A model generated the notes under the pieces. That model saw nothing but the letters and a program-made list of their open reading frames with translations, was not told the origin of the DNA and did not search any database. A program made the position numbers and the translations under genes. From UMGS1279 sp045577695 (GTDB lineage Bacteria > Bacillota > Clostridia > Oscillospirales > Acutalibacteraceae), in contig JAZNIW010000022.1 in NCBI GenBank assembly GCA_045577695.1, positions 1-6,846 of the forward strand: a DNA stretch of 6,846 nt. Direction: 5' to 3'. Below, in pieces: positions 1-5,777 of the stretch; positions within the stretch are counted from its first letter, which is position 1, and each line of letters opens with the position of its first letter.

Positions 1-1
1 G

Positions 2-988
2 ATGTATTTCTTCTATGACAGCTACAACCATCTTACCGCTATCCGGTACGTGGCGGGGGCGACCGACCACTATTACTACGTCACTACCAATATGCAGGGA
101 GACGTGTTAGGAATCTACACCGCCGCCGGCGTGCTGCTGGCCTCCTACGAGTACGATGCTTGGGGTAACTGCACCGTTACCACCCACAACGCCAACTATA
201 CCATCGGCGACCTCAACCCCATCCGCTACCGCGGATACTACTATGACACCGAGACGGGGTTCTATTATTGCAACAGCCGGTATTATGATCCTGAGATCGG
301 TCGGTGGATCAATGCGGATGGTGTTATAGCTGGTGTTGGCGGTGATGTAAAAGGATACAATCTTTTTGCATACTGTTTTAATAACCCTGTTAATATGGAC
401 GATCCAACAGGACAATGGCCAAAGTGGATTGGAAAAGCAATTGCGGTTGTTGCAGTAGCAGCAGTTGTAGTTGCAGCCGTAGCTGTAACCGTTTCTACTT
501 TTGGTGCCGGCTCTGTGGCAGGTGTGGCAGCAATCTCGGCAGCAGTTACAATAGCCGCGAGAGCAACAGAAGTGGCTGTTTTGCAGGTCAAAAAGAGTAA
601 AAATTCCACCCAAAATACTGGCGGGAAAACCAGTGGTAACAATAGTTCTAATGGTGGGAATGGATCTGGTGGTGGAGGAAGCAACACACAAAAGAGTAAC
701 GGACAAGTGGCTGTTGATGTTACAGAAGCTCTTTTTGATAACGGAGTGCAGATTATGGGAATTACACCTTATACAAAAGCAGGAAGCATCGGATTTAATC
801 ATATATTAAATCAACAGGTTTCTAAGATATTTGGTGAAACGACAACTTTAAGGTCCACCTTGTCAGCGACAGGTGGAAAAGTTGTACCATATGCATTTGC
901 TGCTTATGCGTGGTGTAAGACAACAATATCTATCTTTAGTGATGATCCTGTACAAAGAGCAGAGCAAAGGGGGTACACATTAAAGTGA
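2..988 (+). CDS. RHS-repeat protein, C-terminal end with variable tail (5' partial)
   Basis: The 328 residues visible are the end of a larger RHS/YD-repeat protein; the ATG at base 2 is taken as an internal codon because the window starts mid-gene. Residues 24-56 form a YD-type repeat ending in YEYDAWGN. Residues 72-137 are the RHS-associated core, with RYRGYYYDTETGFYY, SRYYDPEIGRW and a closing NPVNMDDPTG. After DPTG (134-137) comes an Ala/Val-rich hydrophobic stretch (about 147-193), a Gly/Ser/Asn-rich linker (about 200-234) and a tail of about 95 residues ending in RGYTLK. In known RHS proteins the repeats form a shell around a variable C-terminal toxin, often cleaved near the DPxG region, and act in contact-dependent or secreted competition. 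I do not recognise the tail family. The hydrophobic stretch suggests membrane action or translocation, which is inference. GC drops from about 54% (1-300) to about 40% (601-960), suggesting the tail was exchanged. The last codons overlap the next gene. Confidence 0.9.
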   Translation: MYFFYDSYNHLTAIRYVAGATDHYYYVTTNMQGDVLGIYTAAGVLLASYEYDAWGNCTVTTHNANYTIGDLNPIRYRGYYYDTETGFYYCNSRYYDPEIGRWINADGVIAGVGGDVKGYNLFAYCFNNPVNMDDPTGQWPKWIGKAIAVVAVAAVVVAAVAVTVSTFGAGSVAGVAAISAAVTIAARATEVAVLQVKKSKNSTQNTGGKTSGNNSSNGGNGSGGGGSNTQKSNGQVAVDVTEALFDNGVQIMGITPYTKAGSIGFNHILNQQVSKIFGETTTLRSTLSATGGKVVPYAFAAYAWCKTTISIFSDDPVQRAEQRGYTLK

Positions 989-1215
989 GAGAATTTCTAA
1001 ATATTATCTTATTAATAATAAATATAATTTCTTTTGTTTTAGTCTTGTTGTTTGGGGCAAGTGGAATAATATACGAATTATTTGGACCTGCAAACTACGA
1101 AAAAATACTCCAAAAATTAAAAATTCCGTGGAGTTTTGAGCGTATTTGGCTATTTATGTTCGTATGTTTAATAATTTTGATTATAACCTACATTTTGCGT
1201 AAAAAGTTCTTTTAA
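985..1215 (+). CDS. Small two-helix membrane protein, candidate immunity protein of the RHS tail
   Basis: This 76-residue protein starts with GTG at 985, whose last two bases form the TGA stop of the RHS gene (GTGA overlap), so the two are probably translationally coupled. A purine-rich AAAGGGGG at 966-973 lies 11 bases upstream as ribosome binding site. Two hydrophobic segments are clear, about residues 4-33 (INIISFVLVLLF) and 52-71 (RIWLFMFVCLIILIITYIL), separated by a short charged loop with several lysines; the end is basic (RKKFF). It probably sits in the cytoplasmic membrane with both ends on the same side. I recognise no family. The immunity role is inferred from position and coupling. 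Its GC is about 26%, the lowest of any gene here, in keeping with recent transfer together with the tail. It could instead be an unrelated small membrane protein. Confidence 0.75.
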   Translation: MREFLNIILLIINIISFVLVLLFGASGIIYELFGPANYEKILQKLKIPWSFERIWLFMFVCLIILIITYILRKKFF

Positions 1216-1258
1216 TGTGTTTTTACCATTTTTATACAGGTAGTTTACTAAAACACAT
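1215..1258. repeat. Inverted repeat at the cassette edge
   Basis: ATGTGTTTT (1215-1223) is exactly complementary to AAAACACAT (1250-1258), with a 26-base spacer that itself holds a short TACC/GGTA pair (1224-1227 and 1239-1242). It begins at the last base of the small membrane protein gene and covers the stop codon of the recombinase remnant. No U-run follows either arm, so it is a poor fit for an intrinsic terminator. It could be a weak RNA hairpin, an old recombination border or chance in AT-rich DNA. Confidence 0.3.
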
Positions 1259-1424
1259 CTATCTGAAAACGCCAATCCACGCTAACCACTTGCTGTTTTC
1301 CACCGTCAACTGTTTCTAAACAACCAATTTCAATTTTTGAAATCAGCTTGTTTAGGACCAACGGTGTTAATTCCGTAACATTAAGACACTCTTTGACGGT
1401 ATCTTTTGAAATGCAATATGGCAT
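1248..1424 (-). pseudogene. Remnant of a large serine recombinase C-terminus (DUF4368-like)
   Basis: Read on the minus strand from the ATG at 1424 this gives 58 residues. The part LNVTELTPLVLNKLISKIEIG followed by ETVDGGKQQVVSVDWRF matches, from memory, the end of TndX-like large serine recombinases: an 'LTPxxLxxLIxKIEV' helix, then a short '(V)DGxxxQxVxIxYRF' strand. No catalytic resolvase domain or zinc ribbon lies upstream. The frame stays open to about 1533, but the extra residues resemble nothing and run into the promoter of the next plus-strand gene. No ribosome binding site is evident. The best reading is a decayed fragment left from a mobile element near the RHS cassette; a chance resemblance is possible because only about 45 residues carry the signal. 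Confidence 0.5.
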
Positions 1425-1478
1425 ATTCTTAAAACACCAAATATCGAAATAAGATTTGGGCCGCAAGAGGAAAGGTTC

Positions 1479-1507
1479 TTGCGATTCGTTATTTTTTTTG
1501 GTATAAT
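1479..1507 (+). promoter_or_regulatory. Sigma-A-like promoter for the NIF3 gene group
   Basis: TTGCGA (1479-1484) is followed after 17 bases by a perfect TATAAT (1502-1507). A TG one base upstream of the hexamer (1499-1500) makes it an extended -10. The start codon at 1535 lies 27 bases further on, so the leader is short. It is the only convincing promoter for the plus-strand group 1535-4495. Confidence 0.75.
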
Positions 1508-1534
1508 GAAACCAAGAAAGGCGGCGATGCGTTT

Positions 1535-2317
1535 ATGAAAATTCAGGATATGATTTCCTATTTGCAAAGTTTAACCGATTGGTCGGTCGAAGAAAACAAT
1601 ACTTGTGACCGGCTCAAAGTTGGCAACAAAGAAATGGAAATCTCCAAAATCGGGGTTTCTATGTTCGCCACCCCCGACGTAGTGCGGGAGGCAAAGCGAC
1701 AGGGCATTAACTTTTTGATTGTCCACGAGCCACTTTGCTACACCCATTTCGATGATGTTGAGATTTCTCCTATTGGCGCCGAAAAGCGGCGTTTTATTGA
1801 AGAACAAGGAATCGCGGTATTTCGCTTTCATGACTATGCTCACCATATGGTGCCCGATTTGATTTACGACGGGCAAATCGCTAGTATGGGTTTGGCCGGC
1901 ACACGGGAAGAGGGTACCTATTACGCAGTTAATCGCTATCGGCTGACCGAACCGATGACGGCGAAAGAACTAGCCAAACATTTAGAAAAAGTGTGGAATA
2001 TTCGGCATATTAAAATTGCCGGTTGCACCGATAAAAAGGGCAGTTATCTTTCTTGTTGTTTCGGCACTCCCGGTCATGTGCCGGAGGAGTTGGCCGTCAC
2101 CGATTTTGTTTTAACCGGTGAAATTTATGAATTCGAAGCCGGCGAAATCGCCCGCGATTATGCTCAGTTGGGATATAATAAGGCTTTGTTGGTCTTGGGA
2201 CATATTGGATCGGAGAAGGAGGGAATGCGTCTGCTTTCCGAGCGGCTGAGCGAAGCCTTTCCCGACCTCTCCACCACCTATATTGAATGCGGTGAGGTTT
2301 ATTCCTATACCGATTAA
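1535..2317 (+). CDS. NIF3 family (Nif3-like dinuclear metal center) protein
   Basis: This 260-residue protein belongs to the NIF3/DUF34 family, hexameric proteins that bind a two-metal centre; their biochemical role is unsettled, although some are still labelled GTP cyclohydrolase I type 2. Visible marks are the N-terminal MISYLQSL helix, LIVHEPL (H64, E65, P66) where the classic family has HHP, FRFHDYAHH (H99, D100, H103), a TGEIYEFEA segment (194-202), and GHIGSEKEGM (H223, E227) matching the C-terminal metal-binding His/Glu motif. HEP in place of HHP is a variant I associate with a Bacillota subgroup, so this is probably a functional subfamily and not a damaged protein. The length fits NIF3 proteins without an inserted domain. 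The ATG at 1535 is preceded by AAGAAAGG (1515-1522) at a rather long distance; an ATG at 1527 is out of frame and stops after three codons. First gene of a probable operon with the ECF S component. Confidence 0.85.
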   Translation: MKIQDMISYLQSLTDWSVEENNTCDRLKVGNKEMEISKIGVSMFATPDVVREAKRQGINFLIVHEPLCYTHFDDVEISPIGAEKRRFIEEQGIAVFRFHDYAHHMVPDLIYDGQIASMGLAGTREEGTYYAVNRYRLTEPMTAKELAKHLEKVWNIRHIKIAGCTDKKGSYLSCCFGTPGHVPEELAVTDFVLTGEIYEFEAGEIARDYAQLGYNKALLVLGHIGSEKEGMRLLSERLSEAFPDLSTTYIECGEVYSYTD

Positions 2318-2323
2318 ATTCGA

Positions 2324-2351
2324 TTGCCGATGACAAGCAGAATGATATTTT
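2324..2351 (+). promoter_or_regulatory. Possible weak promoter ahead of the ECF S-component gene
   Basis: TTGCCG (2324-2329) and TATTTT (2346-2351) are spaced by 16 bases in the 88-base gap between the NIF3 stop and the ECF S-component start. The match is poor. No terminator is seen in the gap, so read-through from the promoter at 1479 is equally likely. Confidence 0.25.
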
Positions 2352-2405
2352 AAAGTTTTCTTTTCCGGAAGATTGAGTTTTTATGAAGGAAAAAAGGGAG
2401 ATATG

Positions 2406-2960
2406 ATGTACATCAAAACGCAGGATAGAAAAAAATCAACAGTGGGTTATTTGGTGGGTGGCCTGTTCGCGGTGGCCGCGTCTATCTTGTTGCCGCAACT
2501 CTTTCACGCCGTGGGGCAGATAAGTGGCTTAAAAGCCTCCCTTGGTGCCGCATTATTGCCTATGCAAATTCCCGTTTTATTGGCCGGCTTTTTACTTGGC
2601 CCTGCAGTGGGATTGTTGGTTGGAGCCATCAGTCCGCTTGTTAGTTTTTCTCTTTCGGGAATGCCAAATGCCGCATTATTGCCGTTGATTTTGGTAGAAC
2701 TGGCAGTCTACGGCGGTTTGGCCGGTTTGGTTGCAAAAACGAAGTGGAACGAATATACGAAATTGCTTGTGGTACAGGTTTGCGGTCGCGTGGCACGTAT
2801 GGGGGCGTTTTTGATTTCGGCGCGGCTTTTTCAAACGTCCGAAATCAATTTTTGGACGCTGTGTTCCTTTGTTATGGCAGGGCTTTGGGGTATTCTCTTG
2901 CAACTTTTGATTATCCCTCCTATTTGTCGCAGCGCAACCGGTGGAGCAATGAAACGATGA
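2406..2960 (+). CDS. ECF transporter S component (substrate unknown)
   Basis: This 184-residue integral membrane protein looks like the substrate-binding S subunit of an energy-coupling-factor vitamin importer. About six hydrophobic segments can be seen, near residues 14-32, 44-63, 66-84, 90-110, 118-140 and 150-171. The Gly/Pro-rich LLAGFLLGPAVGLLVGAISP followed by FSLSGMP is typical of the S-component fold. No ATPase or EcfT gene is present, so it presumably shares a module encoded elsewhere. I cannot name the substrate. The start is chosen from AAAAAGGGAG (2391-2400), which places ATG 2406 five bases downstream; ATG 2403 is in frame and almost as likely, while a TTG at 2373 in the same frame has no suitable site. 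Its stop overlaps the next gene (ATGA at 2957-2960), so the two are probably co-translated. Confidence 0.82.
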   Translation: MYIKTQDRKKSTVGYLVGGLFAVAASILLPQLFHAVGQISGLKASLGAALLPMQIPVLLAGFLLGPAVGLLVGAISPLVSFSLSGMPNAALLPLILVELAVYGGLAGLVAKTKWNEYTKLLVVQVCGRVARMGAFLISARLFQTSEINFWTLCSFVMAGLWGILLQLLIIPPICRSATGGAMKR

Positions 2961-4495
2961 AAGATTTAGAAAAAGCCAAACAACGCCTCGCACAAGGAAA
3001 TTTCACCTGTGTGTTATGCTACGATGAAACGGTTTATACCTCCTCTCAAAAGGGTATTGCCCCGATGCTCGCTTTTTTGGAAGAGGGGATTTCCCTCGTC
3101 GGTTTTTCGGCGGCCGATAAAATCATTGGCAAAGCTGCCGCAATGTTGTTTGCCTTAGCCGGTGTCAAAGCGGTTTACGGTGAAGTGATGAGCCAAGCCG
3201 CCGTGGATTATTTAAAACAAAAAGGCATTTTGTTTTTTTACGGCGTTTTGACAAAACAGATTATTAACCGCCGTGGGGATGGTCTTTGCCCTATGGAAGA
3301 AAGCGTACTTTTTATTCAAGATGAGCAAGAGGCCTTTTGGTCTCTTCGTCACAAAAGAGCCGAACTGCAAGGAGAAACAAAAATGAAAAAATTAGGGTTT
3401 GGGTGTATGCGCCTGCCTCTGCTGGAGAGCGAGAATCCCAAAAGTATCGATTTAAAACACACCGAAGAAATGGTTGATTTCTTTTTGGCAAATGGGTTTT
3501 CCTATTTTGATACCGCCTATATGTATCACGACGGCGAAAGTGAGCGCGTGGTTAAAAAAGTGTTGGTCGACCGTTACCCGAGAGAAAGTTTTTTGCTTGC
3601 CACTAAATTACCAACCCCGCATTTAAACGAAAAATCGGATATGGAACGCATTTTTAACGAGCAACTCGAAAAAACCGGTGCCGGTTATTTCGATTATTAT
3701 TTGATGCATTGCTTAAATCGAGATTTGTATCAAAAGCTAGAAGAGCTTGACGGGTTTGGATTTGGTCTGCAAAAGAAGAAGGAGGGGAAAATCCGTCGCC
3801 TTGGTTTTTCTTTTCACGATACGGCTGAGGTGTTGGATGTTATTTTAACCGACCACCCCGAAGTTGAGTTCGTGCAACTGCAAATTAACTATTTGGATTG
3901 GGAACACGAAAAAATTCAATCTCGCCTATGTTATGAGGTAGCCCGTAAACACAAAAAAGATATTATTGTGATGGAGCCGGTCAAAGGCGGTGCCTTGGCG
4001 CAGCTGCCATCGGCGGCCGAAAGGGTTTTGCAACAAACCGGAACTCCGCTTTCCATTCCTTCGTTTGCCATCCGCTTTGCGGCAGGGTTAGAAGGGGTGA
4101 TAATGGTTCTTAGCGGTATGAGTAATCAAAAGCAACTGCAAGACAACGTCGGGTATATGAAAGATTTTATTCCCCTTTCCAAAGTTGAACAAGAGGCATG
4201 CTTTGCTGCCGCCGAGATTATTTTAAAGAAAAAGGATATTCCCTGCACCGCTTGTCACTACTGCGAGGAGGTTTGCCCCAAACATATTCCTATTCCCGAT
4301 TACTTTTCCCTTTATAATGCGGCTCTTTCCGGTGATTCTCAAAAAGGCACCAACGCGAAGGTCGATTATCTGTCGTTATCAGCCAAGGGTTCAAGTATCG
4401 AAGATTGCATTGGTTGTCGCCGTTGTGAGGAACAATGCCCGCAACATATTCGGGTGGCCGACTGCCTGCAACAGATGAAAGAGACTTTTGAGTAA
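2957..4495 (+). CDS. DUF1893 domain fused in frame to a 4Fe-4S aldo/keto reductase
   Basis: One open frame of 512 codons holds two proteins that are each complete. Residues 1-about 138 are a DUF1893 (TM1506-like, cytidine-deaminase-like fold) domain: FTCVLCYDETVYTS, GFSAADKIIGKAAAMLFAL, VKAVYGEVMS and CPMEESVL are its marks. Residues 143-512 are an aldo/keto reductase with two ferredoxin-like motifs. FDTAYMY supplies Asp185 and Tyr190, ATKLP supplies Lys217 and YYLMHC supplies His251, the usual catalytic tetrad. Near the C-terminus CTACHYCEEVCP (Cys430, 433, 436, 440) and CIGCRRCEEQCP (Cys484, 487, 490, 494) each fit a 4Fe-4S cluster. Such enzymes are thought to be cytoplasmic oxidoreductases; the substrate is unknown. 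There is no stop between the parts, but Met143 has its own strong ribosome binding site, so the reductase may also be made alone (3383-4495, 370 residues, a normal length). The ATG at 2957 overlaps the previous stop, with GGAG at 2943-2946; in-frame codons further upstream lie inside the S-component gene. Confidence 0.85.
   Translation: MKDLEKAKQRLAQGNFTCVLCYDETVYTSSQKGIAPMLAFLEEGISLVGFSAADKIIGKAAAMLFALAGVKAVYGEVMSQAAVDYLKQKGILFFYGVLTKQIINRRGDGLCPMEESVLFIQDEQEAFWSLRHKRAELQGETKMKKLGFGCMRLPLLESENPKSIDLKHTEEMVDFFLANGFSYFDTAYMYHDGESERVVKKVLVDRYPRESFLLATKLPTPHLNEKSDMERIFNEQLEKTGAGYFDYYLMHCLNRDLYQKLEELDGFGFGLQKKKEGKIRRLGFSFHDTAEVLDVILTDHPEVEFVQLQINYLDWEHEKIQSRLCYEVARKHKKDIIVMEPVKGGALAQLPSAAERVLQQTGTPLSIPSFAIRFAAGLEGVIMVLSGMSNQKQLQDNVGYMKDFIPLSKVEQEACFAAAEIILKKKDIPCTACHYCEEVCPKHIPIPDYFSLYNAALSGDSQKGTNAKVDYLSLSAKGSSIEDCIGCRRCEEQCPQHIRVADCLQQMKETFE
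3369..3385 (+). promoter_or_regulatory. Internal ribosome binding site and start codon of the aldo/keto reductase part
   Basis: AAGGAG (3369-3374) stands 8 bases before ATG 3383, which is in frame with the upstream DUF1893 domain. The protein begins MKKLGFGCMRLP, the normal N-terminus of this reductase family. This is a better site than the one ahead of the fused frame, so independent initiation is likely. Confidence 0.75.
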
Positions 4496-4514
4496 AAATA
4501 AAACAAAGAATAAC

Positions 4515-4556
4515 GAATTGCCCTTTCCGTGAAGATACGGAAAGGGCAATTCTTTT
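4515..4556. terminator. Bidirectional intrinsic terminator between convergent operons
   Basis: GAATTGCCCTTTCCGT (4515-4530) and ACGGAAAGGGCAATTC (4537-4552) form a perfect 16-bp stem with a six-base loop. TTTT follows on the plus strand, 19 bases after the reductase stop. Read on the minus strand, the hairpin starts just after the stop codon of the cobalamin-side ECF gene (4555-4557) and is followed by a T-rich GTTATTCTTTGTTTT, so it can end both transcripts. Confidence 0.9.
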
Positions 4557-5058
4557 ACGGCTTGAGTTTTTTTAAAAGGGAAATTATTGGAGAGATAAGA
4601 AGTCCGGCGATAAAGTTGCTGATGCCGTGCAGCAGATCAAAGGGAAGCCCCGCCACCACCCAAGCGATAGTTTGCTCAAAATTCAAACCAAAAAAGAAGG
4701 CTTGGCAGGGGGCGTATAGAACCCCGTAAAGCAGCCCGTGCAGACCGCAAAGGGACATATAAAAAATCCGAGCCACTCGAGGTGGAATTTGCTTTGGTAA
4801 TAACATCGTGGCCAAACAAAGCAACGTCCATAGGTAGAGGTGGGGAATCCACCAAGCGGAAAAACCGGCAAATACTCCATTTAAAAGGACGTATGTGTAG
4901 ATGGCATAGAGTGCTTTTTGTCGATAAACCACCGTGATGGCGATGGTAAAGACCCCCAACAAATGAATATTGGGCAACCATTCCATCCACAGTTTTGAAA
5001 TAAACATTATGGTCCCCAAAACGGCAAAAAGGGCTAATTCTTTTGCCTTTAGTTTCAT
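4555..5058 (-). CDS. ECF transporter S component, probable cobalamin/corrinoid uptake
   Basis: This 167-residue membrane protein has about five or six hydrophobic segments (near residues 8-24, 31-46, 50-66, 72-87, 100-120 and 134-160) and short cytoplasmic ends rich in lysine. The N-terminal ELALFAVLGTIMFISK carries small residues like the helix by which S components dock on EcfT, and the C-terminal GLPFDLLHGISNFIAGLL is a common S-component ending. The protein would bind the vitamin and deliver it with a shared EcfAA'T module, not encoded here. Substrate assignment rests on context: the gene lies 3 bases after a DUF4430 lipoprotein gene in an operon headed by a cobalamin-type riboswitch, and a cobalamin S component (CbrT) is known in lactobacilli. 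No clear ribosome binding site precedes the ATG at 5058, so translation is probably coupled to the lipoprotein. It is unlike the S component at 2406, so the two probably serve different substrates. Confidence 0.82.
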   Translation of the reverse strand: MKLKAKELALFAVLGTIMFISKLWMEWLPNIHLLGVFTIAITVVYRQKALYAIYTYVLLNGVFAGFSAWWIPHLYLWTLLCLATMLLPKQIPPRVARIFYMSLCGLHGLLYGVLYAPCQAFFFGLNFEQTIAWVVAGLPFDLLHGISNFIAGLLISPIISLLKKLKP

Positions 5059-5061
5059 AGG

Positions 5062-5496
5062 CTATTCGGCGCGAAAGGCATAGGTTGTACCGGTTTTAAT
5101 CTTGGTAGTATCTACCCCCTCGGACGCATAGGAGCCCCCCACGTAAAAGGCCCAATATTTTTTATCGATTTCGTAGTCTAATGTGATGCCGTTTACGGTT
5201 TTGTAAAGGCCGTCATCACCATCGGCAATCAAGTCGACTTCTCGCAATGCATCACCTACCGTTGTTTGATTGGTATGTATTTCAAAGGCGGTGGTTTTCT
5301 TCTCCGTATCGGTTACGGAAAAGAAAAAGACGGTGGAACCCTCCCCCAAAAGAGTGGGGGCAACGGCTTGCATATCGGAGGAAGTCGTAGGGGCGGATGG
5401 GTGTTCTTTGCAAGACACAGAGGTTAGCGCTGTTGCCGCAGTCAGCACCAAACAAAGGAGCAAAGATAAAAATTTTTTGCAGTTTGCAGGTTTCAT
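5062..5496 (-). CDS. DUF4430 (transcobalamin-like) surface lipoprotein
   Basis: This 144-residue protein starts with a signal peptide: basic MKPANCKK, a hydrophobic run (residues 9-25), then TSVSC with Cys29 as the likely lipid-anchor site; the -3 residue is Ser, a weak lipobox. A Ser/Thr/Pro-rich spacer (30-50) leads to a DUF4430 domain (about 53-144). Its marks are TTVGDALREVDLIADGDDG, KKYWAFYVGGSYASEGVDT and the final TTYAFRAE. DUF4430 resembles the C-terminal domain of transcobalamin and intrinsic factor. With the riboswitch upstream and the S component 3 bases downstream, the protein is best seen as an extracellular cobalamin or corrinoid catcher handing ligand to the S component; this role is inferred. 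Start ATG 5496 follows AAAAAAAGGAG with a 9-base spacing. Its ribosome binding site lies in the riboswitch's expression region. Confidence 0.85.
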   Translation of the reverse strand: MKPANCKKFLSLLLCLVLTAATALTSVSCKEHPSAPTTSSDMQAVAPTLLGEGSTVFFFSVTDTEKKTTAFEIHTNQTTVGDALREVDLIADGDDGLYKTVNGITLDYEIDKKYWAFYVGGSYASEGVDTTKIKTGTTYAFRAE

Positions 5497-5563
5497 AAAA
5501 AATTTCTCCTTTTTTTACTATTTCCTCTATCGGCCGGCCCTCGCAGCCTTTAAAACAAGAGGT
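5497..5563 (-). promoter_or_regulatory. Riboswitch expression region and lipoprotein ribosome binding site
   Basis: Between the aptamer and the ATG at 5496, CCUCU (5558-5562) can pair with AGAGG (5524-5528) around an inner GGCU/GGCC stem whose loop carries GGGC (5537-5540). That GGGC is complementary to the GCCC in the aptamer hairpin GCGA-GCCCG-UCGC (loop 5703-5707), which would give a regulatory kissing contact of the kind known in cobalamin riboswitches. No U-run follows, so control of translation is more likely than termination. AAGGAG lies just after this element. Confidence 0.5.
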
Positions 5564-5745
5564 TTTTGCCCAAAAAATATTTCGGCTTAAAACACCAAGA
5601 TTGTTTTTCGGCCTTCTCAAAGAAAATTCTTCAATGGCTTTTCTTTGCCTTTTGCGGCGCGGCAAATAGAAAAACAAAAGGGGTTGCGGTGTATCACGGC
5701 GACGGGCTCGCACAGGAATCTCACCTGTTTCCTTTTTGGACAAAA
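5564..5745 (-). ncRNA. Cobalamin riboswitch, compact form
   Basis: Read on the minus strand, the RNA matches the cobalamin-riboswitch core block by block. AAAAAGGAAACAGGUGAGA then UUCCUGUGCGAGCCCGUCG and CCGUGAUA correspond to AAAGGGAAcccGGUGaaA, aUCCgggGCuGcCCCcGCa and ACUGUAA. Further on, GCCAUUG, a small AAGAA/UUCUU hairpin, GAGAAGGC, an AAAACA/UGUUUU hairpin and AAGCC follow in the expected order. UUUUGUCCAAAAA (plus-strand 5733-5745) pairs along all 13 bases, with one G-U, with UUUUUGGGCAAAA (5564-5576) and closes the aptamer. This closing strand coincides with the predicted transcript start and leads straight into the core, so the hairpin arm usual on the 5' side is missing. The 3' 'B12 box' is degenerate beyond AAGCC. 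The downstream genes fit B12-repressed uptake. Confidence 0.85.
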
Positions 5746-5748
5746 TGT

Positions 5749-5777
5749 ATTATAGCACAAACAAGGAAGTGATTCAA
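5749..5777 (-). promoter_or_regulatory. Promoter of the riboswitch-DUF4430-ECF operon
   Basis: On the minus strand TTGAAT (5772-5777) and a perfect TATAAT (5749-5754) are 17 bases apart, with TG one base upstream of the -10 (extended -10). The predicted start falls near 5741-5743, within the 5' strand of the riboswitch closing helix. Confidence 0.8.

Noticed and set aside
107..802. Long minus-strand open frames opposite the RHS gene (also 283-687).
   Set aside because: They mirror the Ala/Val- and Gly-rich coding sequence, resemble no family and have no ribosome binding site; the plus frame is clearly RHS.
2373..2405. Upstream TTG start for the ECF S component.
   Set aside because: The best ribosome binding site (2391-2400) lies inside this extension and points to the ATG pair at 2403/2406.
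2744..2956. N-terminal extension of the DUF1893-reductase frame.
   Set aside because: It lies entirely within the S-component coding sequence in another frame and reads as nonsense; the ATG at 2957 matches the DUF1893 N-terminus.
4529..4729. Plus-strand frame of 66 codons across the terminator.
   Set aside because: It starts in the terminator hairpin and overlaps the ECF S component on the opposite strand.
5282..5743. Minus-strand frame of 153 codons through the leader, and a plus-strand frame at 5566-5772.
   Set aside because: Both cross the riboswitch, whose paired structure explains the sequence; the first also overlaps the lipoprotein gene in another frame.
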